DNA from: Mucisphaera sp965279675
GTDB taxonomy: Bacteria; Planctomycetota; Phycisphaerae; Phycisphaerales; Phycisphaeraceae
DNA length: 64,000 nucleotides
Assembly (NCBI RefSeq): GCF_965279675.1
Contig: NZ_CBDIIJ010000002.1
Span: 1,364,001 to 1,428,000, forward strand
Direction of reading: 5' to 3'
The stretch's first letter is position 1; the number at the start of each line of letters is the position of its first letter. The notes beneath the pieces were generated by a model. That model was not told the DNA's origin, ran no database searches, and saw only the letters and a list, made by a program, of their open reading frames with translations. Made by a program: the position numbers and the translations under genes. This document shows, piece by piece, positions 7,268 through 15,590 of the stretch.

Positions 7268-8167
7268 CTATTCGCGCTCCACCTGGTCGAGCCGGTACGA
7301 GAAAGTGCCAGCGTCGATTTCAAGCCGATAACGGCCGGCCTCGGGGAGATACCCGACGATGTTCTCGCCATTGACCTCGCCCTGACCCCTCAGCGGGAAC
7401 CCCCGGCCATCCTGGTCGTTATCACCCACATTGCGTTCCCAAGAGCCATTGGCAGCAAACTTGAAAGCGATCGGCGTCGGACCACTCACGACCAGCTCCG
7501 CCGACCATGTGTCACCCCCACCCAGACGCTCCATCTCAAGGGCGGTCAGATCCCATTCGTTGAAATCACCCGGTATGGAGATGCTACGAATGCCCTCATC
7601 TGCGGCGGGTACAGGCACTTCCACGATCGGCTGAATCGATCGATAGATCCCGAACCCGTTGGCGACCGCAAACAGAAGAACGGTCAGCATCACAACAGGG
7701 CCCCAAGGTTTTGTGCGAGTACCCGGCTGTTTCGTCAGCAAGGCATCCATCGAGAGCCTGCCGCCGCCAAGTGCCAGGAAGCAGACAAAGAGCCAGAACA
7801 GCAACTGAGCTACGTGGATCCCGCCAAGGATTGGGATCTGGTCCTGATACCCAAACGCCGCCACGGCCATCGTGAACCCCAGCAGCAGGGCCATTGGCCT
7901 GGTCAACAACCCAACAGTCAGCAGCAGTCCACCCACGGCTTCGGTGTAACAGGCCACCCAGGCAAAAAAGCCCGGCAGCGGGAAGCCAACCTCACTCACT
8001 TGATCCACCATCCAATCAGGTACCGGCAGCTTGTCAAAACCCGCCATACCAATGGTGATGCCTGCGTAGAGACGTGCCCCGAGTAGACACAGGTCTCCGA
8101 GAAAACCGGGTTGAGAAGGTGGGGCCCAAAGCAAATGACTGATGAGCGGGGTTGCTGAAGTCGCCAT
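7268..8167 (-). CDS. DoxX-family membrane protein fused to a CBM48-like domain
   Basis: A 299-residue protein in two parts. Residues 20-145 are a four-helix DoxX/SURF4-type integral membrane domain (GARLYAGITIGMAGFDKL, ACYTEAVGGLLLTVGLLTRP, GGIHVAQLLFWLFVCF). A fifth helix at about 157-175 is followed by a soluble domain (190-299) with ISIPGDFNEWD, FKFAANGSWERNVGDN and a final YRLEIDAGTFSYRL strand, which resembles glycogen-binding (CBM48/AMPK) or SusE/F starch-binding folds. The start at 8167 has GGAG 7 nt upstream. DoxX proteins are often redox or thiosulfate-quinone related, and the fused glycan-binding-like part is unusual. The exact role cannot be inferred. Confidence 0.75.
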   Translation of the reverse strand: MATSATPLISHLLWAPPSQPGFLGDLCLLGARLYAGITIGMAGFDKLPVPDWMVDQVSEVGFPLPGFFAWVACYTEAVGGLLLTVGLLTRPMALLLGFTMAVAAFGYQDQIPILGGIHVAQLLFWLFVCFLALGGGRLSMDALLTKQPGTRTKPWGPVVMLTVLLFAVANGFGIYRSIQPIVEVPVPAADEGIRSISIPGDFNEWDLTALEMERLGGGDTWSAELVVSGPTPIAFKFAANGSWERNVGDNDQDGRGFPLRGQGEVNGENIVGYLPEAGRYRLEIDAGTFSYRLDQVERE

Positions 8168-8194
8168 GGTTGTACTCCGGCGTAAAGAAGAAGC

Positions 8195-8281
8195 CTAATA
8201 AGACCAAAAAGATCGATTATTAGATCGGTGAACCGTCGTGAAATCGAGCCACGAATCAGCAGATATTTCTGTCAGAAATAT
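8195..8281. promoter_or_regulatory. Inverted repeats upstream of the DoxX gene
   Basis: Two dyads lie in the AT-rich region before the minus-strand DoxX gene. One is CTAATAA (8195-8201) with TTATTAG (8217-8223). The other is a perfect 19-bp palindrome, ATATTTCTG / CAGAAATAT around a single T at 8263-8281. The second has the size of a dimeric regulator site. No regulator is adjacent, so the function is open. Confidence 0.4.
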
Positions 8282-8327
8282 GAGCTTAACTGAAACAAAA
8301 TCTTCGAGGAAATCTCTGGCCCGAGGC

Positions 8328-8355
8328 TTGCATGCCCCGATCCATACGTTAATAT
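8328..8355 (+). promoter_or_regulatory. Sigma70-type promoter for a candidate small RNA
   Basis: TTGCAT at 8328-8333 and TAATAT at 8350-8355, separated by 16 bp, form a good vegetative promoter on the plus strand. No protein gene follows within reach; instead an intrinsic terminator appears about 55 nt downstream, so the promoter probably drives a short noncoding transcript. Confidence 0.6.
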
Positions 8356-8361
8356 TCTGTC

Positions 8362-8447
8362 AGAGCGAGAGTTTTACATCGTCGCTCGTCAATTCTGCCC
8401 CCGGAAGGGCTCGGCTTGGCTTCATGCCTTGCCGGGCCTTTTTTTTT
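8362..8447 (+). ncRNA. Candidate small noncoding RNA (about 85 nt)
   Basis: The predicted transcript starts near 8362 from the promoter at 8328-8355. It holds a first hairpin, GAGCGA (8363-8368) with TCGCTC (8382-8387), an unpaired stretch ending in CAATTCTGCCCCCGGAA, and a strong intrinsic terminator (8408-8447). No open reading frame with a ribosome binding site is seen inside. A 71-codon open frame covering this region runs through the terminator and is not credible as a protein. No known RNA family (6S, SRP, RNase P, tmRNA) is recognised. Its target or function is unknown. Confidence 0.5.
8408..8447 (+). terminator. Rho-independent terminator
   Basis: A GC-rich stem with left arm GGCTCGGCTTGGC (8408-8420), loop TTCAT and right arm GCCTTGCCGGGCC (8426-8438) is followed by nine consecutive T (8439-8447). 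Only two T-T mismatches interrupt the stem. This is the strongest intrinsic terminator in the window. Confidence 0.85.
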
Positions 8448-8559
8448 AGTTAAACCCGACGGCGTGAACCCATCACAGACAGTACTAGACGGTTCAACTC
8501 TTTCTCACTTCGGATGTATCAAACGACGCCCCGGGTCAGACCAGCCCCCCGCCCGGCCT

Positions 8560-8946
8560 TCACGGGCGATAGATCGCCGTACAGTTCGGTGCCTCTCCCA
8601 CACACACCGACGCCAGCGACACACCCTCCGGCAGCGAGGCCATCACCTCCCTGGAAATCCACCACGCCACCCGCTCCGCCGTCGGATTGATCTCCCCCGC
8701 CGCAAACGGTGCCACGTCGTTGAGATGCCGGTTCTGCCACGGCTGAAGCACGCCAGACAGAATCGCCTCCAGATCGTGAAAGTCCATCACCGCCTGCATC
8801 CGATCCAGCTCACCCGCCGACACCGTGACCACCGTCTCCCAGTTGTGCCCGTGGATAGGCTCGGTCTCGCCATTCGCCAGCCGCAACGCATGCGACGCCG
8901 CAAACACCGTTCGCACCGAGATCTCGTAGCTGCCGCCTTCGTCCAT
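8560..8946 (-). CDS. 6-pyruvoyl-tetrahydropterin synthase family protein, possibly PTPS-III
   Basis: A 128-residue T-fold enzyme of the QueD/PTPS family. Zinc ligands are His19 (AASHALR), His32 and His34 (IHGHNWE), with the C-terminal VGEAPNCTAIY segment. In QueD a catalytic cysteine stands four residues before the HGH motif. Here that position is Thr28, while Glu29 gives E-x-x-H-G-H, the pattern described for PTPS-III enzymes that make 6-hydroxymethyl-dihydropterin and bypass FolB in folate synthesis. So it may serve folate rather than queuosine synthesis. The ATG has GGAG 7 nt upstream. It is divergent from the Hsp70 gene; no other queuosine or folate gene is in the window. Confidence 0.82.
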   Translation of the reverse strand: MDEGGSYEISVRTVFAASHALRLANGETEPIHGHNWETVVTVSAGELDRMQAVMDFHDLEAILSGVLQPWQNRHLNDVAPFAAGEINPTAERVAWWISREVMASLPEGVSLASVCVGEAPNCTAIYRP

Positions 8947-9042
8947 GCCAGCACTCCAATCTTAATCAGACGCAAAAGCACCGAACGATCGATGCAGGCC
9001 CAGCTCCAGCGTCCACATCGTGACGCGCTACACTGTCAGACT

Positions 9043-11040
9043 ATGACCGAATCCGACCAAAAGGAAGCCGCCAGGCCAACCGACCCCATCATCGGCATCG
9101 ACCTCGGAACCAGTAACTCACTGGTCGCCTGGTGCGATGAAGCCGGCCCCCGCGTCCTCGCCACCGAGGCACGAGGACCCGTCGTCCCTAGCGTCGTCCG
9201 CTTCGATGACCAGGGCCAGGTCGCCGCCGTCGGCCAGGAGGCCCGAGCCCACGCCGTCGAGTTCCCCGAGCAGACCGTCGCCTCCATCAAACGGCTCATG
9301 GGCCGCGGCTTCGACGACATCCAGCACGAGCAGAACAACCTTAGCTACCCCGTCGCGCCCGCCGAACACGGGATGATCGCCGTCGAGCAGGGACCACGAC
9401 ACCTCAGCCCGCAGGAAATCTCTGCCATCATCCTCCGCGAACTCAAAGCCATCGCCGAGGCCGACCTCGGCCAGCCAGTCCGCCGGGCCGTTGTCACCGT
9501 CCCCGCCTACTTCGACGACGCCCAACGCCAGGCCACCAGAGACGCCGGCCGCATCGCCGGACTCGAAGTCGTCCGCATCCTCAACGAACCCACCGCCGCC
9601 GCCCTGGCCTACAACATCGGCGTCGGCCAGCAACCCACCGACGACCAACCCGAACTCGCCAGCCGAAACCCGTCCGGCACCGTCTCGCTCAGCACCAAAA
9701 TCAACCCTGAGGCCTGCAGTTCAGAGCCTTCGGACACACAAACACACACTAACGCCAAACCCGCCTCCGAAACCGTCGTCGTCTACGACTTCGGCGGCGG
9801 AACGTTCGACGTCTCCATCCTCCGCATCCAGCAAACCCCCAACGGCATGGTCGATCAGGTCCTAGCCACCGCCGGCGACACCCACCTCGGCGGCGACGAC
9901 ATCGACCACGCCCTCATCGAAACCATCCAGGCAGACATCACCGAACGCTTCGGCGTCAACGGCTTCCCACCCGCCACCCGACAGGCCTTCAAGAAGTTCG
10001 CAGAAGCCGCCAAGATACGACTCTCCTCCGAACACCAGGCCTCCTTCGAGATCGACCTCGGTGACAACCGCCAGTACGACAAAACCATCACCCGCGCCGA
10101 GTTCGAATCGCTCATCGAACCCCTCATCAAACGCACGCTCGATGCCTGCCACGAAGCGCTCGCCGCCGCCAAACTCACCCGCGATCAGATCGATCGCGTC
10201 ATCCTCGTCGGCGGGTCCACCCGCATCCCCCTCGTCCGCCAACAGGTCGCCGACGCCTTCGGCAAAGAGCCCTACACCGCCCTCGATCCCGATCGCGTCG
10301 TCGCCCTCGGAGCCTCCGTCCAGGCCGCCATCCTCGCCGGTCTCCGCCGAGACGCCCTCCTGCTCGACGTCGTCCCGCTCTCACTCGGCATCGAAACCAT
10401 GGGCGGCGCCGTCTCCAAACTCATCGTCGCCAACACCACCATCCCCGCCCGTGCCACCGAGTTCTTCTCCACCTACGCCGACAACCAGACCGCCGTCCAG
10501 ATCAACGTCTACCAGGGCGAACGCGAGCTCGTACAGGACTGTCGGCTCCTCGGCCGCTTCGAACTCCGCGGCATCCCCGCCATGCCCGCCGGCCTGCCCA
10601 AGGTCGAGGTCACATTTCTCGTCGACGCCAACGGCATCCTCTCGGTCGAAGCCGTCGAAAAACGCTCCGAACGCCGAGCCTCCATCCAGATCGTCCCCAA
10701 CCACGGACTCACCCGCGAACAGGTCCTCACGATGGAAGCCGAAGCCCTCGGCCACGCCGTCGAAGACATGACCGCCCACCGACTCATCGACCTCCGCAAC
10801 CAGGCCCGGCTCGACCTCCGCGCGATCGGCAAACAACTGGAGAAAGCCGGCGACCAGCTCTCCGAAGAAGAGCAGGCCACGATGAAAGCCAACATGGCCG
10901 CCGTCCAGCGCTTCGTCGACGACCCCAACCCCGACGCCGACGCCTTCGCCCAGGCACTCGACAAGATGGACAAGGCCTCCATCCCACTCGCCGAAAAAGC
11001 CATCGCCGTCACCCTCCGCCAGGACGCCCCGGGTGCTTGA
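9043..11040 (+). CDS. HscA-like Hsp70 chaperone with an insertion in the ATPase domain
   Basis: A 665-residue Hsp70. The N-terminal ATPase domain shows GIDLGTSNS (18-26), NEPTAAALAY (181-190), YDFGGGTFDVSIL (248-260) and VGGSTRIP. The substrate domain (LLDVVPLSLGIETMGG, then GERELVQDCRLLGRFELRGIP) resembles HscA, the iron-sulfur chaperone, more than DnaK, and the C-terminal lid is shorter than in DnaK. A low-complexity insertion of roughly 45-50 residues (about 195-243) separates AALAY from the phosphate-2 loop, where DnaK has only about ten. The ATG at 9043 starts just before the ATPase domain; the open frame upstream is not coding. Its likely client is IscU, whose gene at 61.5 kb encodes the LPPVK motif. 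It overlaps the next gene by 8 nt. Confidence 0.85.
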   Translation: MTESDQKEAARPTDPIIGIDLGTSNSLVAWCDEAGPRVLATEARGPVVPSVVRFDDQGQVAAVGQEARAHAVEFPEQTVASIKRLMGRGFDDIQHEQNNLSYPVAPAEHGMIAVEQGPRHLSPQEISAIILRELKAIAEADLGQPVRRAVVTVPAYFDDAQRQATRDAGRIAGLEVVRILNEPTAAALAYNIGVGQQPTDDQPELASRNPSGTVSLSTKINPEACSSEPSDTQTHTNAKPASETVVVYDFGGGTFDVSILRIQQTPNGMVDQVLATAGDTHLGGDDIDHALIETIQADITERFGVNGFPPATRQAFKKFAEAAKIRLSSEHQASFEIDLGDNRQYDKTITRAEFESLIEPLIKRTLDACHEALAAAKLTRDQIDRVILVGGSTRIPLVRQQVADAFGKEPYTALDPDRVVALGASVQAAILAGLRRDALLLDVVPLSLGIETMGGAVSKLIVANTTIPARATEFFSTYADNQTAVQINVYQGERELVQDCRLLGRFELRGIPAMPAGLPKVEVTFLVDANGILSVEAVEKRSERRASIQIVPNHGLTREQVLTMEAEALGHAVEDMTAHRLIDLRNQARLDLRAIGKQLEKAGDQLSEEEQATMKANMAAVQRFVDDPNPDADAFAQALDKMDKASIPLAEKAIAVTLRQDAPGA

Positions 11041-11842
11041 ACGCATCACCCACGACAACCAGGTCGTCACCTACCAGTCGCCGCTGCTCCGATCGGCCGG
11101 AGCCGTCCACGCCTTCACCACGCGCCTTGGCGGGGTCTCTAAGGGCAGCTACGCCTCCCTCAACCTCGGTCCGCTACGCAAAGGCGAAGGCGACCCCAAC
11201 ATGCACGTCGCCGAGAACTACCGCCGTCTCCGCAAAGCACTCCACATCGAGCGACGCATGCGCCTCGAAGCCCGCCAGGTCCACGGCAGCAACGTCCACC
11301 TCGACAACGACGACCGCGTCCCCGTGCCCGATCAGGCCCCGCAGGCCGACGCCCTCATCACCCGCGACCCCCGCAAGATCATCGTCATCCGCACCGCCGA
11401 CTGTGTCCCCATCCTCATCACCACACCGGACGCCAGCCTCGTCGCCGGCATCCACGCCGGCTGGCGCGGGTTCGTCGCCGAACCCCAGGGCATCATCCGC
11501 GCCTGTGTCACTCGATTCCTCGAACAAACCGACACCTCCGCCAGCAGCCTCCTCGCCGCCATCGGCCCCTGCATCAGCCTCCTGCACTTCGAAGTCGGCA
11601 CCGAAGTCGCCGAAGCCTTCAAGGCCCACGGCTACGACAGATTCATCAGCACAGACCACGGCCCCAAGCCCCACATCGACCTCCCCGCCGCAGCCCACGC
11701 CACCCTCCTCGACGCCGGACTCCAACCCGACCACATCGACACCACCGACCGCTGCACCTTCGAACACGAAACCGAGTTCTTCTCCTACCGAAGAGACCGC
11801 GGCCTCAACGGACAGATGGCCTCCGTCATCGGCTGCGCTTAA
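11033..11842 (+). CDS. pgeF: Peptidoglycan editing factor PgeF (YfiH/DUF152 family)
   Basis: A 269-residue protein of the YfiH/PgeF multicopper-oxidoreductase-like family. The zinc/copper-binding triad is visible as His84 (RQVHGSNVH), Cys124 (TADCVPIL) and His141 (GIHAGWRG). In E. coli PgeF prevents incorporation of wrong amino acids into peptidoglycan stem peptides by removing L-Ser from UDP-MurNAc-L-Ser; other members have purine nucleoside phosphorylase activity. Translation starts at GTG 11033, overlapping the Hsp70 stop by 8 nt, so it is coupled to the chaperone gene. Its end overlaps the convergent sulfotransferase gene by 4 nt. Confidence 0.88.
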   Translation: MLERITHDNQVVTYQSPLLRSAGAVHAFTTRLGGVSKGSYASLNLGPLRKGEGDPNMHVAENYRRLRKALHIERRMRLEARQVHGSNVHLDNDDRVPVPDQAPQADALITRDPRKIIVIRTADCVPILITTPDASLVAGIHAGWRGFVAEPQGIIRACVTRFLEQTDTSASSLLAAIGPCISLLHFEVGTEVAEAFKAHGYDRFISTDHGPKPHIDLPAAAHATLLDAGLQPDHIDTTDRCTFEHETEFFSYRRDRGLNGQMASVIGCA

Positions 11843-12711
11843 TCAGCCCAGTTCGGCGCACGCCCACCGAGCACCACATCCTTGTAGGTCGCGCACGTCA
11901 GCTTAAGCCCGAGCCAGTCACCCAACGTCGCCAGGTCCCGGTCGAGGTCCGCCGCCAACTCGGCCTCCGTCTCCGCGCTCAGCTCCGGACGCCGCTTCAT
12001 CTGCCACAACGACTTGATCCGATCCCGTACACCCTGCGGTACCAGATGCCGCCTCAGCCACGCCAGCACCGGCTGATCCGTCAACGCATCCCGCCACGCC
12101 GACACCCGCAGCCGCTCAGCCGAAACATTCTGCTCACCCAGATCCGTCCGCCACCGCACCTCCCCGCCATACCCCAGAAAACGCGCCACCCGCGTCAGCT
12201 CCTCCTGCGGATCGCGATGCATCCGCTCCAGAAACACCGGCAGCACCCGATCCGTGCCATACGCCTCAAAGTAAGGCGTCAGCTGCATCGCATAACGGCT
12301 GTAATCCACGATCCTCGGCAGCCGCCTCACCGCCACATCGATCGGGTCCGAGGTCGCCCCCTCCGTCCACTCATGGATGTACTGCGACACCAGCCGACTA
12401 ATCGGATGACGCATCACATACACCAGCCGCACGTCCGGCAGGCGCTCTTTCAGCCGCGCGACCGTCGCCGGGTAGGTCGGCAGCTTCGTGTAATGCGTGC
12501 TCGATTCCCCCACCAGCGCGTCCGCCCCCGCGCCCGCAAACAAACCTCGATACCAGTCAAAACCCCGCTCGTAGTTCGTGTCATCGCTGAAGAAGTTCGG
12601 TTCCTTCGGGTCCGACATGAAAAAGCCCGGCTGTGCCGCCAGCTGCTCGTGCAGCGAACTCGTCCCGCACTTCATCGCGCCAATAATCACAAAGTCAGGC
12701 AGTCGACTCAT
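11839..12711 (-). CDS. Sulfotransferase family protein
   Basis: A 290-residue P-loop-like PAPS-dependent sulfotransferase. The 5'-phosphosulfate loop is GAMKCGTSSL (11-20) and the 3'-phosphate region includes VYVMRHPISRLVSQYIHE (about 98-114). It would transfer sulfate from PAPS to a hydroxyl, probably of a glycan or glycolipid. Sulfated polysaccharide metabolism is common in marine planctomycetes. The start codon overlaps the stop of the upstream glycosyltransferase as ATGA, so the two are coupled and may act on the same surface glycan. The acceptor is unknown. Confidence 0.88.
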   Translation of the reverse strand: MSRLPDFVIIGAMKCGTSSLHEQLAAQPGFFMSDPKEPNFFSDDTNYERGFDWYRGLFAGAGADALVGESSTHYTKLPTYPATVARLKERLPDVRLVYVMRHPISRLVSQYIHEWTEGATSDPIDVAVRRLPRIVDYSRYAMQLTPYFEAYGTDRVLPVFLERMHRDPQEELTRVARFLGYGGEVRWRTDLGEQNVSAERLRVSAWRDALTDQPVLAWLRRHLVPQGVRDRIKSLWQMKRRPELSAETEAELAADLDRDLATLGDWLGLKLTCATYKDVVLGGRAPNWAD

Positions 12712-13757
12712 CCGGCCCTCTTCCTCTTCATCTCAAACGGCCTCATCGGCCGCAGCGCACTCGTCCAGATATCCCGCCACTCGCTCGCGCAGGCCACCCG
12801 CTCCCGACGCCCAAGCCGCTCCCGCGTCCAGCTCACGCACCGACCGACATGCCACAACACGTTCGCCAGCCATAGCCCCGCCACGCCGTAGTACTTCGCG
12901 TAATAACGACTCCGCGCCGCATAGAAATAAGCCGGCCGCCGACGACCCTGCTGCTGCGCCTCCTTCACCGGCGAACTCTGACCGCGAAGGTGCACCACCC
13001 GCGCCTCAGGCCAGTAAAGCACCTCGAACCCCGCTCGCCGAACCCGCCGCGCATAGTCGATGTCCTCGAAGTACATGAAAAAGCCCTCGTCCATCGGCCC
13101 CACCGCCCCAAGCGCTCGAGCCGAAACCAGCACCGCCGCAAAACTCACCCAACCCGAAGCCTCCGCCGCCTCCGGCAGCCCCGGCGCAATCACATGTCTC
13201 GCAAACAACCGGCTCACGAACCCCGTCGCCGCCGCATGAACCAGTTCCGTCACAGGCGTCGGCACCTGGAAGCTGCTGATCTGAGGCGTCCCGTCCCGCC
13301 AGGTCAGCCTCGGACCGATCAGCCCTGCACCCGGATGGGCCTCAGCCCCGCGAAGCAGCGCCCGCACCGCCCCCTCACCCACCAGCGTGTCGCTGTTCAA
13401 CAGCAGGTAGTACTCCGCCTCCCCCGAAAACAGTCCGCCATTGTTCCCCGCCGAGAACCCCCGGTTGTCACCCATCCGATGCACCCGCGCCCAGGCGCCC
13501 CAGCCCCGCTCGTCGATCGTCCGCTCGATCGCCTCCGCCGACCCATCCCCCGAATCGTTATCCACCACCACCACCGACAGACCAGGACAACCCGCCACCT
13601 CCGACACCAGCGACCCAAGACAATCAACCACCAGATCAGGCGTGCGATAATTCAGCACCACCGCCAGCACCCGAACCCCGACCGATCCCTCCACCTCAAC
13701 AGACCCCGCCCCCTCACTGGCCGCAGACACAGACGGATCGGAGGAGGCTTCGGCCAT
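12708..13757 (-). CDS. GT2 family glycosyltransferase, rhamnosyltransferase-like
   Basis: A 349-residue GT-A glycosyltransferase. After a variable 25-residue N terminus the core shows VLAVVLNYRTPDLVVDCL (about 30-47), VVVDNDSGDGS (63-73), LLLNSDTLV and the C-terminal EDIDYARRVRRAGFEVLYWP, matching the WbbL-like rhamnosyltransferase group that builds surface polysaccharides at the cytoplasmic membrane. The ATG at 13757 is preceded by AGGA 5 nt upstream; the longer frame runs into bioA and is rejected. It is translationally coupled to the sulfotransferase gene. Donor and acceptor are unknown. Confidence 0.85.
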   Translation of the reverse strand: MAEASSDPSVSAASEGAGSVEVEGSVGVRVLAVVLNYRTPDLVVDCLGSLVSEVAGCPGLSVVVVDNDSGDGSAEAIERTIDERGWGAWARVHRMGDNRGFSAGNNGGLFSGEAEYYLLLNSDTLVGEGAVRALLRGAEAHPGAGLIGPRLTWRDGTPQISSFQVPTPVTELVHAAATGFVSRLFARHVIAPGLPEAAEASGWVSFAAVLVSARALGAVGPMDEGFFMYFEDIDYARRVRRAGFEVLYWPEARVVHLRGQSSPVKEAQQQGRRRPAYFYAARSRYYAKYYGVAGLWLANVLWHVGRCVSWTRERLGRRERVACASEWRDIWTSALRPMRPFEMKRKRAG

Positions 13758-13803
13758 AAATCCTTTATCGGCAGATGACCAGCCGCTCTCCCCACCACCC
13801 GAG

Positions 13804-15108
13804 TCAGGCAAACCAGCCCTCAAACACATCCAGAATCCGCGACAGCGACTCATCGTCCATCACGTAAGCCGGCATCGTGTACGCATACCGCCCAAACGGC
13901 CTCAGCCACACCCCCCGCGCCGCCGCATAAGCCTGCAACCCCTCCAGATCCTCAACCCGATGCGTCTCCACCACCCCCGTCGCCCCGATCACCCGCGTAT
14001 CCCGAACCCGCGAGCCGCCAAGCCCCAGCAGTCGCTCCTGCAGCATCTCTTCCATCCGCGCGATCCGCCCCAGATAGTCATCCCGCTCAAACACCTCCAG
14101 CCCCGCCAGCGCAATCGCACACGCCGTCGGGTTGCCCATAAACGTCGGCCCATGCATCAACGCGTGTTCCGGATCATCCGAATAAAAAGCCTCGAACACC
14201 CCCGGCCGGGTCACCACCGCCGCATGACCCGTGTAACCCGCCGTCAACGCCTTGCCCAGCACCATGATGTCAGGCGTCACACCTGCGTGATCCGCCGCAA
14301 AACGCCGACCCGTCCGCCCCAGACCCGTCGCCACCTCATCAAAGATCAACAACACCCCATACCGATCACAAAGCTCACGCGCCCCCTTCAGATAAGCCGG
14401 GCTGTAGATGTTGAAACCACCCGCCGCCTGCAAAATCGGCTCGCAGATCATCCCCGCGATCTCCCGATGATGCTCGGACAGCAACGCCTCCAGACCCCCC
14501 AGCGCCTCCGCCACCTCCGACGCATCCGCATCAAACCCGCCCCGCGGCTGCGGCGCGAAGTGATGCTGGATCAGAATCGGCGAAAACAGATGGTGCATCG
14601 AATCCTCCGGGTCCGACACCGCCATCGCCCCGGTCGTATCCCCGTGATACCCGCCCCGCACCGCGACCATCTTGTGACGCCCGGGACGCCCAAGGTTCCG
14701 CTGATACTGCGTCGCCATCTTCAACGCCACCTCCACCCCGACCGACCCCGAATCCGCAAAAAACACATGCCGCAGATCGCCAGGCGTCACCCCCGCCAGC
14801 GCCTCTGCCAGCCGCTGAGCCGGCTCATGAACCAGCCCTCCCAGCATCGCGTGCGGCAGGCGATCCAGCTGCGCCTGCGCCGCTGTCAGAATCTCCGGGT
14901 GGTCATACCCATGCACCACCGCCCACCACGAAGACACCGCATCAATCAACTCGCTCCCATCCTTCAACCTCAGCGACACCCCCGACGCACTCACCACCTC
15001 ATAAGGCGGACGCATCCGCTTCATCTGCGCATACGGAAACCACAGGCAAGCCTCCTGCCGAACCCGATCCATCTCCCCGGACGCACGCCCTGCCACCGAA
15101 AAATCCAT
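13804..15108 (-). CDS. bioA: Adenosylmethionine-8-amino-7-oxononanoate aminotransferase BioA
   Basis: A 434-residue fold-type I PLP aminotransferase that converts KAPA to DAPA in biotin synthesis, using SAM as amino donor. Recognisable parts are SSWWAVVHGYDHPEI near the N terminus, DSGSVGVEVALKMA, the PLP-binding FDEVATGLGRTG, the Schiff-base lysine in LGKALTAGYTG and the dimer-interface GPTFMGNPTACAIALAG. Length and motif order fit BioA rather than other class III aminotransferases. The ATG at 15108 is preferred because the preceding open frame is not conserved-looking. No other bio gene is in the window. It ends 46 nt before the GT2 gene start. Confidence 0.9.
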   Translation of the reverse strand: MDFSVAGRASGEMDRVRQEACLWFPYAQMKRMRPPYEVVSASGVSLRLKDGSELIDAVSSWWAVVHGYDHPEILTAAQAQLDRLPHAMLGGLVHEPAQRLAEALAGVTPGDLRHVFFADSGSVGVEVALKMATQYQRNLGRPGRHKMVAVRGGYHGDTTGAMAVSDPEDSMHHLFSPILIQHHFAPQPRGGFDADASEVAEALGGLEALLSEHHREIAGMICEPILQAAGGFNIYSPAYLKGARELCDRYGVLLIFDEVATGLGRTGRRFAADHAGVTPDIMVLGKALTAGYTGHAAVVTRPGVFEAFYSDDPEHALMHGPTFMGNPTACAIALAGLEVFERDDYLGRIARMEEMLQERLLGLGGSRVRDTRVIGATGVVETHRVEDLEGLQAYAAARGVWLRPFGRYAYTMPAYVMDDESLSRILDVFEGWFA

Positions 15109-15590
15109 CCCACCATCATGGCCTCTGACAACTAGTTCATCAATCGCAAGCGACCTCTCAAACAACCCTCTGAATCCAACTCATCCAGTCCCCCGCCACC
15201 CCAAAACCGACACTTCGCGCACGCGAACCAATCACTTATTTACGTTAAGAATCCGTCAATGCACCCCCGCCAGCAGCGCCCTTCAGTGACCGTCCCAGCC
15301 TCTTCGAGCTTCCAAAGTACGTTCTCCTAAAGACATAAAAACCCAAGCGTCCAGAGTGATGCTTGTTCACTCGCCCGCCCCCAAACGCATTTCCAGCAAG
15401 TCACCAAGCGCAAACATCCCGCTAACCGCAATCTCACACACGACATCTACCTTCCCGCCCATCAACACGCCGTGCGTGTGATGTGTCAGGCAGCCAAACG
15501 CTCTTACTGACAACCGCAACCCGGCCTGCCTGCCGCTGCCAATCGAAGAACGCTTGTCCTAACTCCACGCCGCTAACAGGAGAAACGAGA
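15109..15590. other. Intergenic region between divergent bioA and the plus-strand run
   Basis: About 480 nt without a credible gene. It separates minus-strand bioA from the plus-strand series starting at 15591 and must hold promoters for both. It is richer in A+T than its neighbours around 15235-15350. No convincing -35/-10 pair, riboswitch or palindrome longer than 6 bp was recognised. An AGGAG at 15577-15581 belongs to the following gene. Confidence 0.5.

Noticed and set aside
8376..8440. Bacterial SRP RNA
   Set aside because: CCGGAAGGGC resembles the GGAA tetraloop region, but the conserved symmetric internal loop (AGCAG with its partner) is absent and a terminator stem uses the same bases.
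8238..8453. A 71-codon open frame over the small RNA region
   Set aside because: It has no ribosome binding site and translates through the terminator stem and T run.
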